Below, one piece after another: positions 23,410-31,711 of a DNA stretch of 64,000 nt. The first letter of the stretch is position 1; each line of letters opens with the position of its first letter. The notes under the pieces were generated by a model, which was not told the DNA's origin, did not search any database, and saw nothing but the letters and a program-made list of their open reading frames with translations. The DNA is from Methanotrichaceae archaeon (GTDB lineage Archaea > Halobacteriota > Methanosarcinia > Methanotrichales > Methanotrichaceae). The stretch spans positions 1 through 64,000 of the forward strand of contig JABLXE010000006.1 of the NCBI GenBank assembly GCA_013178225.1, written 5' to 3'. The position numbers and the translations under genes were made by a program.

Positions 23410-24501
23410 TCAGCTCTTGCTCCTTCGTCTCAGGAAAGCGATCAGCAGGACGGCGGCGGCTCCTGCCGTCAGGAGCGCGGCCAGCCAGAGCAGGCCGGAG
23501 GTTTGCGGCTCGATGAGGAGGTAGGCATACCCCGAGTCGGTCAGGTCGTCGCGGTAGCTGTCTGAGAACTCGAAGATGATCTTGACCTGATACCTCTTGC
23601 CCGGCACGGCATCCTTGGACACGTCCAGCTTATAGACCAGCTCGGATTCGTTACCTGGTGGCAGCGCAGGTATCGGCGACTGGTCCACGCTCACGTAAAG
23701 CCCGCTCTCCGGCCTGAGTCTCGCCACCAGGTCCTTTGCCGTATCGGATCCCGAGTTCTTGATGCTGATCCTGACCACGTTGTCCTTCGACCCGGCCTGC
23801 AGGCTCTGGGGACTGATTCCCAGCACCTCGAACTCGACATCGCTCTTTCTCTCCACCTTCAGGGTTAGGGGAATCTCCTGGCCCAGGCTGTCGTACCAGT
23901 AATACACGTCCGGGGTCTGGGGGTGGTCCTCGTCTCCCTTCACCGCCACGTCCCGCTGGTAGGTGTAGTTCACCAGTGCGTACAGCAGATAGAGTCCGGG
24001 AGGCGTGTTCTCGTAGACCTCGATTGGAAACTCCAGCCGGCCGGAGGTCTGGCCCTCCCGGATGTTTCCCGGGAAGGCCACGGCTCGAGCAATCTCGATT
24101 GCGCTGTCGTCTGCAGCCACCAGCTCCACCGAGACGTCCTGGGCAACCGTCCTCAGCTTCTCCAGTTCCTGCTCCCGGTCAGCAGCCAGGATCTCCCAGG
24201 GCTTGTTCGCTCCGGGCTCCTCGTTCACCTCGAAGGCGGTGATTCTGCCCCGGTTGGAAAGAGTCAGGAAGAGCGAGGTCTCGTCTCCCTGGTACACGCT
24301 GGAGCGTTCGAGGGAAAGGGTCAGGTTGGGGGTGCCGTAGACCTTGTAGTAGTCGTCTCCGAACTCCTCGGGAGGAATGGGGGCCCCGGCCTCGATCGCG
24401 GAGGAAGATCCAAGGGATGCCCATAAAAGCGCGACCAGGAGACAGAGCAGAACCGCAGCGGGTCCGATCTCCGGACTCTTGCCGGGAAATTTGTGGGTCA
24501 T
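23410..24501 (-). CDS. Membrane-anchored COG1361/CARDB-like exporter partner
   Basis: 363 residues: signal or anchor segment AAVLLCLLVALLWASLG (15-31), two beta-sandwich domains (LTLSLERSSVYQGDETSLFL and VEFEVLGISPQSLQAGSKDN, the latter CARDB/COG1361-like), and a C-terminal TM helix LLWLAALLTAGAAAVLLIAF followed by RRRSK. Archaeal exporters often carry such an extracellular domain protein next to the ATPase and permease. It is the first gene of the operon. A role in cargo handling or in surface-layer contact is inferred from context only. Confidence 0.75.
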   Translation of the reverse strand: MTHKFPGKSPEIGPAAVLLCLLVALLWASLGSSSAIEAGAPIPPEEFGDDYYKVYGTPNLTLSLERSSVYQGDETSLFLTLSNRGRITAFEVNEEPGANKPWEILAADREQELEKLRTVAQDVSVELVAADDSAIEIARAVAFPGNIREGQTSGRLEFPIEVYENTPPGLYLLYALVNYTYQRDVAVKGDEDHPQTPDVYYWYDSLGQEIPLTLKVERKSDVEFEVLGISPQSLQAGSKDNVVRISIKNSGSDTAKDLVARLRPESGLYVSVDQSPIPALPPGNESELVYKLDVSKDAVPGKRYQVKIIFEFSDSYRDDLTDSGYAYLLIEPQTSGLLWLAALLTAGAAAVLLIAFLRRRSKS

Positions 24502-24684
24502 GAAGTCCGTCCTCGTGGGTGATTCGAGACGAACTCTGGCCCTGCAATCTAATTCAACTTTGCTGCGACTCGTACGGTTACTCCGCGAAAGATGAGATAG
24601 TTGAGAGGCCGGCCGGTCCTTTGGGGTGACGGGGGCTGTTCAGGCCCGGGCCGGAAGGATCCAAATTCAAGAGGCCCTGACCGG

Positions 24685-25284
24685 CTAACCTGGCCGGCAT
24701 TTCAGCCGCGGCAGGAACATGGGCACAGAGCGCCGGTACTCCTCGTACTCCGGCCCGAACTCCTCTCGAAGCGATCGCTCCTCGTGCCGCGCCCCCAGGT
24801 AGAAGTAAGCCGTGGCCAGGATGTTGAAGGCCAGCAAGCTCGCGGTCATGGCCGGAGAGAGCCATAAGAAGAGCGCGCCGAACAGGAACAGCGGATTTCT
24901 CAGGTGGCAGTAAAATCCGTCCGTTACCAGCCTTCTCTTCTCGCTTGTGCCTCTGAGCTGGGAAAGCCCCAGGAAGGTGAAAGCTCCGGTCTGGCGCAGC
25001 GCTTCCAGCAGGGCCAGGGCGGCCAGGATCTGGAACCCGGCCATCGCAAGGCTCCAGGGGTAGGAGACGAGGTAAAGCCTTCTGGTCGGCATGAAGATCA
25101 GGATGTAGATGAACGGCAGCACCATGATCAGGGCCAGGATTACGAAGGCCAGCCTTGCAAAGCGGTCAAAGCTTTTGCCCAGGGATCTCCTGGCCCAGTT
25201 CTTGAACCGCAGGTCAGCGAGCAGGCTGTGCACGGCAGCAAAGAAGACGAAATATCCCGTCAGCGCCAGGACGCTCGATGCCAT
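24685..25284 (-). CDS. Isoprenylcysteine carboxyl methyltransferase-like membrane protein
   Basis: 199 residues, five or six TM segments (LALTGYFVFFAAVHSLLA, VILALIMVLPFIYILIFM, LAMAGFQILAALALLEAL). The C-terminal signature of the ICMT/PEMT family follows: LVTDGFYCHLRNPLFLFGAL, then EERSLREEFGPEYEEYRRSV, which binds S-adenosylmethionine. In bacteria and archaea these enzymes methylate lipids or unknown small molecules; the substrate here is not known. It has no close operon partner. Confidence 0.85.
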   Translation of the reverse strand: MASSVLALTGYFVFFAAVHSLLADLRFKNWARRSLGKSFDRFARLAFVILALIMVLPFIYILIFMPTRRLYLVSYPWSLAMAGFQILAALALLEALRQTGAFTFLGLSQLRGTSEKRRLVTDGFYCHLRNPLFLFGALFLWLSPAMTASLLAFNILATAYFYLGARHEERSLREEFGPEYEEYRRSVPMFLPRLKCRPG

Positions 25285-25314
25285 GAGTGCTCCCCCATTT
25301 TCTATTCAGCCGGG

Positions 25315-25812
25315 CTAATCCCGCAGAGGCAGATAGAAGATCACGTCCTCATCGGGAACGCAGGCCACCTCCAGGCCGCGAGCCTCCAGGCGGCAGTAGA
25401 CCGCTACTATCAGCTCATCCAGGCAGCGGTTGTGCAGCTTCACCGATACTCCTTTAAAATTTCCAAAGCCTCCCGTGACCATATCCTCTCCGAACTCAGG
25501 CTCGGGCAGGGCCACGTCCAGCTCTGATTCGGCTTCGAGGCACAGGCCCATTTCTGCCGCAGCCTCTTCGAGGAGGTCCAGATACTCTTCCTGCTCCATG
25601 GTGCATATTATGGCCTCTGCGCGGCTGTGGCCTTCTTCGTGTTCGGTCTTGGCCAGGTAAAGATGGTACCTGCCCACCGGCACTTCCTGCAGGGACCGGC
25701 CGCCTGAGATCTGATGCGCCGCCTCCTGCATGACCGCTATCAGCTCCTCCAGGTTCTCTGCCACCCTGGCCGCGACCCTATCGATATCTTCTCCCGGTCT
25801 CTTAGATGACAT
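25315..25812 (-). CDS. Conserved hypothetical protein, 165 aa
   Basis: An acidic protein without TM segments: N-terminal helix (RVAARVAENLEELIAVMQEA), then YHLYLAKTEHEEG, LLEEAAAEMGLCLEAESELD, and a C-terminal CRLEARGLEVACVPDEDVIF. I chose ATG 25812, which has GGTGGAGCGATC ahead of it; the longer frame adds 59 residues without a ribosome site. I do not recognise the family. Confidence 0.65.
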   Translation of the reverse strand: MSSKRPGEDIDRVAARVAENLEELIAVMQEAAHQISGGRSLQEVPVGRYHLYLAKTEHEEGHSRAEAIICTMEQEEYLDLLEEAAAEMGLCLEAESELDVALPEPEFGEDMVTGGFGNFKGVSVKLHNRCLDELIVAVYCRLEARGLEVACVPDEDVIFYLPLRD

Positions 25813-25945
25813 CTGATCGCTCCACCCTTCCGGGATTTCGCGTTGATTCGACCCGTTATGGCCATTTATTTTGGTCGGCAAAGTATTAATAATTCTCACT
25901 TTACCTGGGGGTGGTCTCGATTTGATTTGAGGTGAAGGCCGTCTC

Positions 25946-26803
25946 ATGAAAAATGCAGGTGCGAAGTCCGGTAGGGGGTTCGACCACAAGGCCGGAGGTC
26001 AGTCACTGGAGGAGCTGGCATTCTGGGAGTGCCAGAAGAGGAGCGGAGACGATGCCGATCTCAAGATGGCCCGGGATCTGCCCGACGACACTCCCGGCTT
26101 CATCCTCAGCCTGCTCTCCGATTTCGAGAGGGAGGTGGCTGAATTTTGTTTTTCAGGTGCCGGGGGCCGGGTCCTGGATGCGGGCTGCGGCAACGGGAAC
26201 CTGCTCCTGCGAGCATTGAGCGGCCAGGCCGCTGGCCTGACCTCCTCGAGATTTGTGGGCCTGGACTTCTCCCGCAATATGCTGGGCCGCGCTGCCTGGA
26301 GGGCCAGAGACGAAGCCAGAGCGGCTTTTTTGCGGAGCAGCGTGACCTGTCTTCCTTTCCGGGATGAATCGTTTGACCGGGTGGTGTCAAGCGGCGTCCT
26401 GACCTGCCTTCCAACCGTCCGGGAAGCCGAGCTGGCCCTCTCGGAGTTCAACAGGGTGCTCAAGCCCGGCGGCGTAATGGTCGTGGATTTCTTCAACAGC
26501 CGTTCTCACTTCACCCTGGTCCGAAGGCACCTGTTAAGAGAATCCATTGCAGCTCCGGAGTACGTGACGCCATCTGAGTTCGGGATGTCACTCAAGAGGG
26601 CCGGGTTCGAGGCCATCGACCTTCGCGGCTTCGATTTCAAGCTGATTCAGGGCTATCTATTCCTATCCCCTCTCCGGCCGCTGGTTGATCCCTGTTTCTT
26701 CCAGGAGAGAGTATCGCGTTTTTTAGAGGCCAGGGTGGTCCCCAGGATGCCCGGGCTGAGCATATTGAGCTACCGGACCTACGTGAAATGCAGAAAAGTT
26801 TGA
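25946..26803 (+). CDS. Class I SAM-dependent methyltransferase
   Basis: 285 residues. Motif I VLDAGCGNGNLLLRA near residue 80, motif II VGLDFSRNMLGRA, then VTCLPFRDESFDRVVSSGVL and EFNRVLKPGGVMVVDFFNS. This is a standard Methyltransf_11/UbiE-like core with N- and C-terminal additions. A second, different methyltransferase of the same class is at 59849. The substrate cannot be told. It is transcribed divergently from the 25315 gene. Confidence 0.88.
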   Translation: MKNAGAKSGRGFDHKAGGQSLEELAFWECQKRSGDDADLKMARDLPDDTPGFILSLLSDFEREVAEFCFSGAGGRVLDAGCGNGNLLLRALSGQAAGLTSSRFVGLDFSRNMLGRAAWRARDEARAAFLRSSVTCLPFRDESFDRVVSSGVLTCLPTVREAELALSEFNRVLKPGGVMVVDFFNSRSHFTLVRRHLLRESIAAPEYVTPSEFGMSLKRAGFEAIDLRGFDFKLIQGYLFLSPLRPLVDPCFFQERVSRFLEARVVPRMPGLSILSYRTYVKCRKV

Positions 26804-26876
26804 AAGGCCCCTTCCGGCCATCTTCAGCTTCCAGTGCACTGCAATCGAGACTTAAATTAAGATATTCTTGAAAAGC

Positions 26877-27260
26877 TCACATCTTGAGTTCGCCGCGTTC
26901 CAGCATGTTCTTGATGAGGTACTTGGTTGAGGAGGCCGGATAATCGATCACCTTGGCGATCTCTCTCTGCGAGGGTCTGGGATTCTGGGCCCACAGCACC
27001 TTTATCTGCTGAATTGCCCCGTAGTTTTCCGACAGTCTCGGCCGCTTGTCCCGGTCGATGTCCTTATCGTCCCTCAACTGCTGGGCATGAAGCATCTTCA
27101 CATCCTCTTGAACGAACTTCAAGGCCTTTTGAGAGATCCCTTTCATAATGAGCTCGGAGGCCAGTCTCTTCAGGGTCTTGCCCTGGAGGATAGCTTCCGC
27201 TTCCAGGCCCATGTATGCTTCAGGGGTTATCTCAATTCTGGTGTATCTGCCGCTCGGCAT
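26877..27260 (-). CDS. DNA-binding regulator (ribbon/winged-helix type)
   Basis: About 127 residues from ATG 27260 (a TTG three codons up is possible). The N-terminus YTRIEITPEAYMGLEAEAIL resembles a ribbon-helix-helix start. The C-terminus has a helix-turn-helix, RPSQREIAKVIDYPASSTKY then LIKNMLERGEL. It probably acts as a local regulator; its target is unknown. It lies 107 bp before the next minus-strand gene's end, with the same orientation. Confidence 0.7.
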   Translation of the reverse strand: MPSGRYTRIEITPEAYMGLEAEAILQGKTLKRLASELIMKGISQKALKFVQEDVKMLHAQQLRDDKDIDRDKRPRLSENYGAIQQIKVLWAQNPRPSQREIAKVIDYPASSTKYLIKNMLERGELKM

Positions 27261-27367
27261 AGATCTCAAAGCCCCGATTCAATATTTTTTCCAATTGCTT
27301 AATACCGGCTTCATACATATTAATCCGATCCCTTTTCCCCAAAAATGGCTCAATCAAAAGGCAGGCA

Positions 27368-28204
27368 TCAGTCCCAGGTTATCCTGGGCTGTGGTCGGGA
27401 GAACTCGTCTATGTCCTCGACCCTGAAGAATTCGCGCGCCTGGTCGCTGGCTCTGGACGCGGCTTTGGATCTAATCCGCTCGATCTCCTCTGCATTAATT
27501 AAGCCCTTTTCCTGGAGTACGGCCATCATTCCTTCGATCATCTCGGCCTGGATTGCGACCATCTCCTGCATCCTCGACATTTGGGGCTGAAATAGCCTGG
27601 ACAGCGGCCGGTCCCTCTCGTCATAGCTTTTGTCGACCAGGATGAGTTCGTATTTTATGCCTTCTTTATGTCTGGACCACAGGATAGTTCTGCTAAATCT
27701 CATCTCCCTGGGAAGATCGCATAGCCCGCCCCGGACCACAGAGATGTAGTCTGAGGCCTCGATCATCTCTCTCAGCTTCCGGTCCTGGGACTGAGTGACA
27801 ATGACCCTGGCCTTGATGCTCAGGTCGTCGCAGTCGAACTCTTCTTCGTAGAAATAGGGGCTTAGCGCGAGGTCATTGAGCGTCAATTCATCAACTTTTA
27901 GCTCTTCAACCTCTTCGATCTCAATCACGTGATAGTATTCGGGACTGCTCTCGTTTCCCAGCAGGAAGAACGAGCTGTCTGCGATCTTCCAGCTGCCGGT
28001 GACTTTTCCCGATCCGTCTGTGGAGTCTATCCCCTCCCGTTCGGCATGCTTGATGCTGACCAGCAGTTTTCCGTGAGCGCGGGGAGTATGGGCGATAAGC
28101 CCCAGCCTGACCCTTTTCAATTCTTTCCCGGTGTGCTTGGACGTGAAAGTCGACTCCTCTTCCAGGTCGACGGCCAGTTCTTTTCCCGAAAAATCAATGT
28201 ACAT
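27368..28204 (-). CDS. Conserved hypothetical protein, 278 aa
   Basis: I chose ATG 28204 (MYIDFSGKELAVDLEEE), preceded by GCGAGG; the frame is open 28 codons further up. The sequence is mostly beta in the first 200 residues (VRLGLIAHTPRAHGKLLVSI, VIVTQSQDRKLREMIEASDY). It then has a helical tail (MQEMVAIQAEMIEGMMAVLQ) with an acidic end. No catalytic motif is seen and I do not recognise the family. Confidence 0.65.
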   Translation of the reverse strand: MYIDFSGKELAVDLEEESTFTSKHTGKELKRVRLGLIAHTPRAHGKLLVSIKHAEREGIDSTDGSGKVTGSWKIADSSFFLLGNESSPEYYHVIEIEEVEELKVDELTLNDLALSPYFYEEEFDCDDLSIKARVIVTQSQDRKLREMIEASDYISVVRGGLCDLPREMRFSRTILWSRHKEGIKYELILVDKSYDERDRPLSRLFQPQMSRMQEMVAIQAEMIEGMMAVLQEKGLINAEEIERIRSKAASRASDQAREFFRVEDIDEFSRPQPRITWD

Positions 28205-28313
28205 AGGCCTCGCGTTCTTTAGTTGTTGCGTGGTTGGACTGCAATTCCTAAACATCAGGTGGCAGGCTTCATTTAATAAGCTTCGCATTTGAGCCGCATT
28301 TTAAAAAAAGGTG

Positions 28314-28335
28314 GCGATTGAGAGGCCTCAATCGC
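28314..28335 (-). terminator. Hairpin terminator of the DUF1646 transporter gene
   Basis: A perfect 9-bp stem (GCGATTGAG / CTCAATCGC) around AGGC, 3 bp after the stop codon. Read on the minus strand it is followed by CACC and a run of seven T, so it looks like an intrinsic terminator. Confidence 0.75.
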
Positions 28336-28337
28336 TC

Positions 28338-29471
28338 TTATAGATTAAACTCGATGTGGAAGGGTATGTAGAACACCCAAACGAAGTAGACCAGCATCAG
28401 CACGAGTCCCAGAGGAACTCCCAGTTTAGCCCACTCCTTGCTGGAGATGCCCAGCTTGCCTGCGGAGATGATGTTGGGGATGTTTCCGGGAATCAGCATT
28501 CCGCCGGAGATCAGCAGTCCCATCAGGACCGCCTGGATCTGTACTATGTCCATGGCCGGGCTGAGTTCTGCTGCTGTCAGGGTGGCATTGTCCAGAATGG
28601 CCGAGATCATGTTGACCCAGTAGATGATCTGTGGCGATATGCCTAACAGATACTTGTCTATGACCACCTTCATGCCGCCGCCTAAGAGCAGCAGCGCCAT
28701 GACGAATATGTAAACTTTCAGGGCCCTTACGACCACATCCCTGAGGCCGCCATCTTCCTCTTCAGTTATCTCGCATTCCAGAGCCTTGGCCTTGCCGGTG
28801 AAGACCATGGCCAATAGGCCCATGGCAATACAGCCCGGTATGATGTATATGGCCAGTTGATTGAACAGGAAGAAGAATCCGGCGTTGTAGGGCTCTCCCT
28901 GCAATTTAGTGATGGCGATGGTGGAAAGCGGTTCACCCACCGGGGTCAGAACTGCTCCCAGACCGATTGAGAAACAGGCGATGATGACCAGGTTAATCTT
29001 GGTTTGGCGGTCGAAGGGCAGGCAGTTCATGAGTTCTACCAGCAGCAGTGAAGCGATAATGGCAGTTATTATGCTGGAGGACAGTCCCAGGACAACCACA
29101 ATCAAGAATACTATTATCTTGAGGGGGACGACTTTGGTGATGGACATCATAGCCTTCTGGGCATAGGACCGCCCATAGTGGAATATAAGGCCGGCCACCA
29201 GCACAGCGGGGACTATTCCTTTTACAATCGGCTCCTCAATGGCTTCCATTATCAGCTCCATGTTCCAGCCGATGAGTTCCATCTGGTGTTCGGTATAGCC
29301 CAAGGCTTGCAGGGCCTCGTCGCTATAGAAGCTGGATATTGTAACTGCTAATACGCCCATAACAAACAGGAACGCCTCGAGATTGTGCTCGATTTTCCTT
29401 ACCATAAACGGTCCTAGGAGCACAATCAAGACGACGGCGAACAGACCGAGGTCTAGTGGGTCAAATTGCAT
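28338..29471 (-). CDS. DUF1646 predicted cation transporter
   Basis: 377 residues, ten or more TM segments. Family hallmarks are the early GPFMVRKIEHNLEAFLFVMG, GLGAVLTPVGEPLSTIA in the middle and LISGGMLIPGNIPNIISAGK near the end, which resemble the re-entrant halves of NhaD/ArsB-type antiporters. DUF1646 proteins are predicted Na+ or other cation transporters of the membrane. A 150-nt leader precedes it, and it is transcribed alone with its own terminator. Confidence 0.85.
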   Translation of the reverse strand: MQFDPLDLGLFAVVLIVLLGPFMVRKIEHNLEAFLFVMGVLAVTISSFYSDEALQALGYTEHQMELIGWNMELIMEAIEEPIVKGIVPAVLVAGLIFHYGRSYAQKAMMSITKVVPLKIIVFLIVVVLGLSSSIITAIIASLLLVELMNCLPFDRQTKINLVIIACFSIGLGAVLTPVGEPLSTIAITKLQGEPYNAGFFFLFNQLAIYIIPGCIAMGLLAMVFTGKAKALECEITEEEDGGLRDVVVRALKVYIFVMALLLLGGGMKVVIDKYLLGISPQIIYWVNMISAILDNATLTAAELSPAMDIVQIQAVLMGLLISGGMLIPGNIPNIISAGKLGISSKEWAKLGVPLGLVLMLVYFVWVFYIPFHIEFNL

Positions 29472-29650
29472 AGTAAATCCCTCAAATACCTATAATTTAT
29501 CACATCAGTGATGCATGAACGCTTTGCCGACCAGGGGCTTTCTACATGCGGTCCTTTGGCCGTACCGCCAGAGGCTGCCGAATCCCTCGTTTTGTCCAGC
29601 AGGCAACTGGTAAGCGCCTCCATCTCTCCTCCTTTTCTCCCTCACCATAA
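29472..29650 (-). promoter_or_regulatory. Long leader of the DUF1646 gene with a small upstream frame
   Basis: About 150 nt separate the ATG from an AAGGAGGAGAG site at about 29624-29634 and an upstream TATA-like GATATTTATC at about 29658. A 56-codon frame from ATG 29623 (MEALTSCLLDKTRDSAASGG...) has that ribosome site and runs into the transporter gene in another frame. The leader also contains GCCGTACC-type GC blocks that could fold. Whether it is a translated leader or a structured RNA cannot be decided by eye. Confidence 0.35.
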
Positions 29651-29659
29651 CTGATGATA

Positions 29660-30178
29660 AATATCTCTAATGTGCTAATAAATTCTCAGGCATGTGGGCA
29701 GACGGGCAAAACCATAATATCCTTACTGGATGCGATTTCAGGCCGCAGAAATCCAACTGCTCACACGAATTTCTCCCTTGTGAGACTGCTAGTTGTAGTT
29801 CCCGCTGTGATGCGATATCCATGGCTAGTCTACCGGATTTTCCCATTTGGCTATTTGCTTCTTAACCTTTTCGGTTAAATGAATACATTGGCCAAAAATA
29901 CAAATATAGGTTCGTACAAATAATTTATATTTTTAAAAGAATAGATGATTTCCAATGAAATGGCCTGCGACGGCACCGCAATTTCAAGGCCGGAAATGGG
30001 GCCTGATAACCCTGCGATTGCCGTATATTACCATATTGTTGCCTTCGTTCTTCGATTTGCTTCTCGATTTGGTTCTTTGATCCTATTGAAGATGAAAGAT
30101 CGATCAGTGCTGAAAAATTCCTCATAGAAAACAATTAAATATTTAAATAAGCAGCGACAAACAATAAATATTAAATTC
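29660..30178. other. AT-rich intergenic region
   Basis: No gene supported. The 29880-30170 part is very AT-rich, with several TATA-like boxes. It contains an isolated GGAAATGGGGCC block and short open frames without family resemblance. Confidence 0.5.
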
Positions 30179-30328
30179 TTGGGGGAATGGGAGCTGGCAG
30201 ATTTCATAGATCTAGGAGGAGCAAAGTCTCTCCTCTACCGTTTGAGACGGCACAGGCACATGGACCTGATTCTTCTGGTCATGATCGGTGCAGCCTTTGC
30301 CGCAATGCTGATCGTCTCGGCATCTTGA
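30179..30328 (+). CDS. Possible small single-span membrane protein
   Basis: 49 residues from TTG 30179: LADFIDLGGAKSLLYRLRRH, then MDLILLVMIGAAFAAMLIVS. A basic, amphipathic N-terminus leads into one clear TM helix, the usual layout of small inner-membrane proteins. There is no strong ribosome site at the TTG; an internal ATG (30259) has GGAGGAGCAAAG far ahead of it. An overlapping frame from ATG 30187 is less likely. Confidence 0.35.
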   Translation: MGEWELADFIDLGGAKSLLYRLRRHRHMDLILLVMIGAAFAAMLIVSAS

Positions 30329-30446
30329 TTATGGGGGTCTCATCAGTTCCGACCGCAAAATAGGCTTACAGAGTCGGATTTTGGGGAAAGACCTCCCGGG
30401 AAGAATGAATATTTCATAAATAGTCTTAACCCTTTAAAGGAACGGA

Positions 30447-30463
30447 CCGAAAAGATATAAAGC
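30447..30463 (+). promoter_or_regulatory. BRE/TATA promoter of the sugar-nucleotidyltransferase/glmS operon
   Basis: ACCGAAAAGATATAAAG: the purine-rich BRE (CCGAAAA) followed by a near-consensus TATA box (GATATAAAG). Transcription should start near 30485, about 28 nt before the TTG start at 30513. Confidence 0.7.
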
Positions 30464-30512
30464 AAGTTGTACATTCTTACTAGTGTTTCGAGTATCTCTG
30501 GCAGTGATTTGT

Positions 30513-31709
30513 TTGCAGGCGGTGATATTAGCAGCAGGTGAGGGCCGCAGGTGCAGGCCACTTACTCAGACCAAGTCCAAGGTCATGCTCCCGGTGGGAA
30601 ATAGCCCCTTTATGGAGCATGTAATCCGGGCTCTGGCGGAAAACGGCGTTTCCGAGCTGAACGTGGTAGTAGGCTATCAGAAGGAACGAGTCATGGACCA
30701 CTTTGAGGACGGGATCGACTTCGATGTGCATATCACCTATATCGATCAGGGAAAGCCTCTGGGCACGGCTCATGCGCTGCGCAAGGCTGAGCCTTATATC
30801 GATCGCGAGTTCCTGGTCTTGAACGGGGACAACCTGATCGACAGCTGTGCCGTAGGAGAGCTGGTAGGCGCTAGCGGTGACTTTGTCATCCTGGCGGCGC
30901 TTCGCAGACATACCGGCGATTACGGCGTTCTGACCATTGAGGAGAACCGGGTCCAGAGCATAGTGGAAAAGCCGGGGAGGGCCTGTTCGGGCCTCCTGAA
31001 CACCGGTGCCTACAAGTTCAGCCCGGCCATCTTCGAGGAGCTGCCTTTAACCCCCATATCCGAGAGGGGATCTTACGAGCTTACCCAAACCCTATCCCAG
31101 ATGATCGAAAACGGGAGGGAGATCCAGGCGGTAATCACAGAGGGGGTGTGGGCTGACGCCATCTTTTCCTGGGACCTCCTGAACGCCAACAGCCTGGCCC
31201 TGAGCCTTAACGGAACCAAGGTGCTGGGTGAGGTGGAGCCCGGAGCCTGGCTGAAGGGACAGGTGGAGGTCGGAGAGGGCAGCGTGATCCGCTCCGGCTG
31301 CTACCTGGTGGGGCCGGTCTCCATCGGCAGAAACTGCGATATAGGCCCCAATGTGACCATTTTGCCGTCAACCTCTGTGGGCGACTCGGCCAGGATCGGT
31401 TCCAACACGGAGATTCGAAACAGCATAATCATGAACGGAGCAAGGATCGGGTCGGGGGCGATAGTCTCGGATTCCATAATCGGGGCCAGCTCGACCATCG
31501 GCGACCAGTCGATGATCGAGTCCGGACCATCGGTAGTTGAGGTGGAGGAGAAGTTCCATCGAGCGGAGTTCGGGGCCGTTCTGGCCGACAACGTGACCGC
31601 GGGCGGAAGGGTGCTGTTGCAGCCGGGAACGATTGTGGGAACCGACAGCTGCATCGGCTCGGGAGCCTCCGTTCGCGGCTGGATCGAGAGAAATAGCAGG
31701 GTGATCTGA
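30513..31709 (+). CDS. Sugar-1-phosphate nucleotidyltransferase with left-handed beta-helix C-terminus
   Basis: 398 residues from TTG 30513 (MQAVILAAGEGRRCRPLTQ), chosen because the paralogue at 40864 starts at the same point; a GTG ten codons up is also open. The N-terminal Rossmann-like domain has the NTP-binding AAGEGRRCRPLTQTKSK and LVLNGDNLIDS. The C-terminal third is a hexapeptide helix (GPVSIGRNCDIGPNVTILP). It lacks the NFGAGTI...KLGAVIGDD...GINT acetyltransferase motif present in the paralogue, so it is probably a nucleotidyltransferase only (UTP or dTTP with GlcNAc-1-P or Glc-1-P). It is followed by glmS after 2 bp, indicating an amino-sugar role. Confidence 0.82.
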   Translation: MQAVILAAGEGRRCRPLTQTKSKVMLPVGNSPFMEHVIRALAENGVSELNVVVGYQKERVMDHFEDGIDFDVHITYIDQGKPLGTAHALRKAEPYIDREFLVLNGDNLIDSCAVGELVGASGDFVILAALRRHTGDYGVLTIEENRVQSIVEKPGRACSGLLNTGAYKFSPAIFEELPLTPISERGSYELTQTLSQMIENGREIQAVITEGVWADAIFSWDLLNANSLALSLNGTKVLGEVEPGAWLKGQVEVGEGSVIRSGCYLVGPVSIGRNCDIGPNVTILPSTSVGDSARIGSNTEIRNSIIMNGARIGSGAIVSDSIIGASSTIGDQSMIESGPSVVEVEEKFHRAEFGAVLADNVTAGGRVLLQPGTIVGTDSCIGSGASVRGWIERNSRVI

Positions 31710-31711
31710 AG

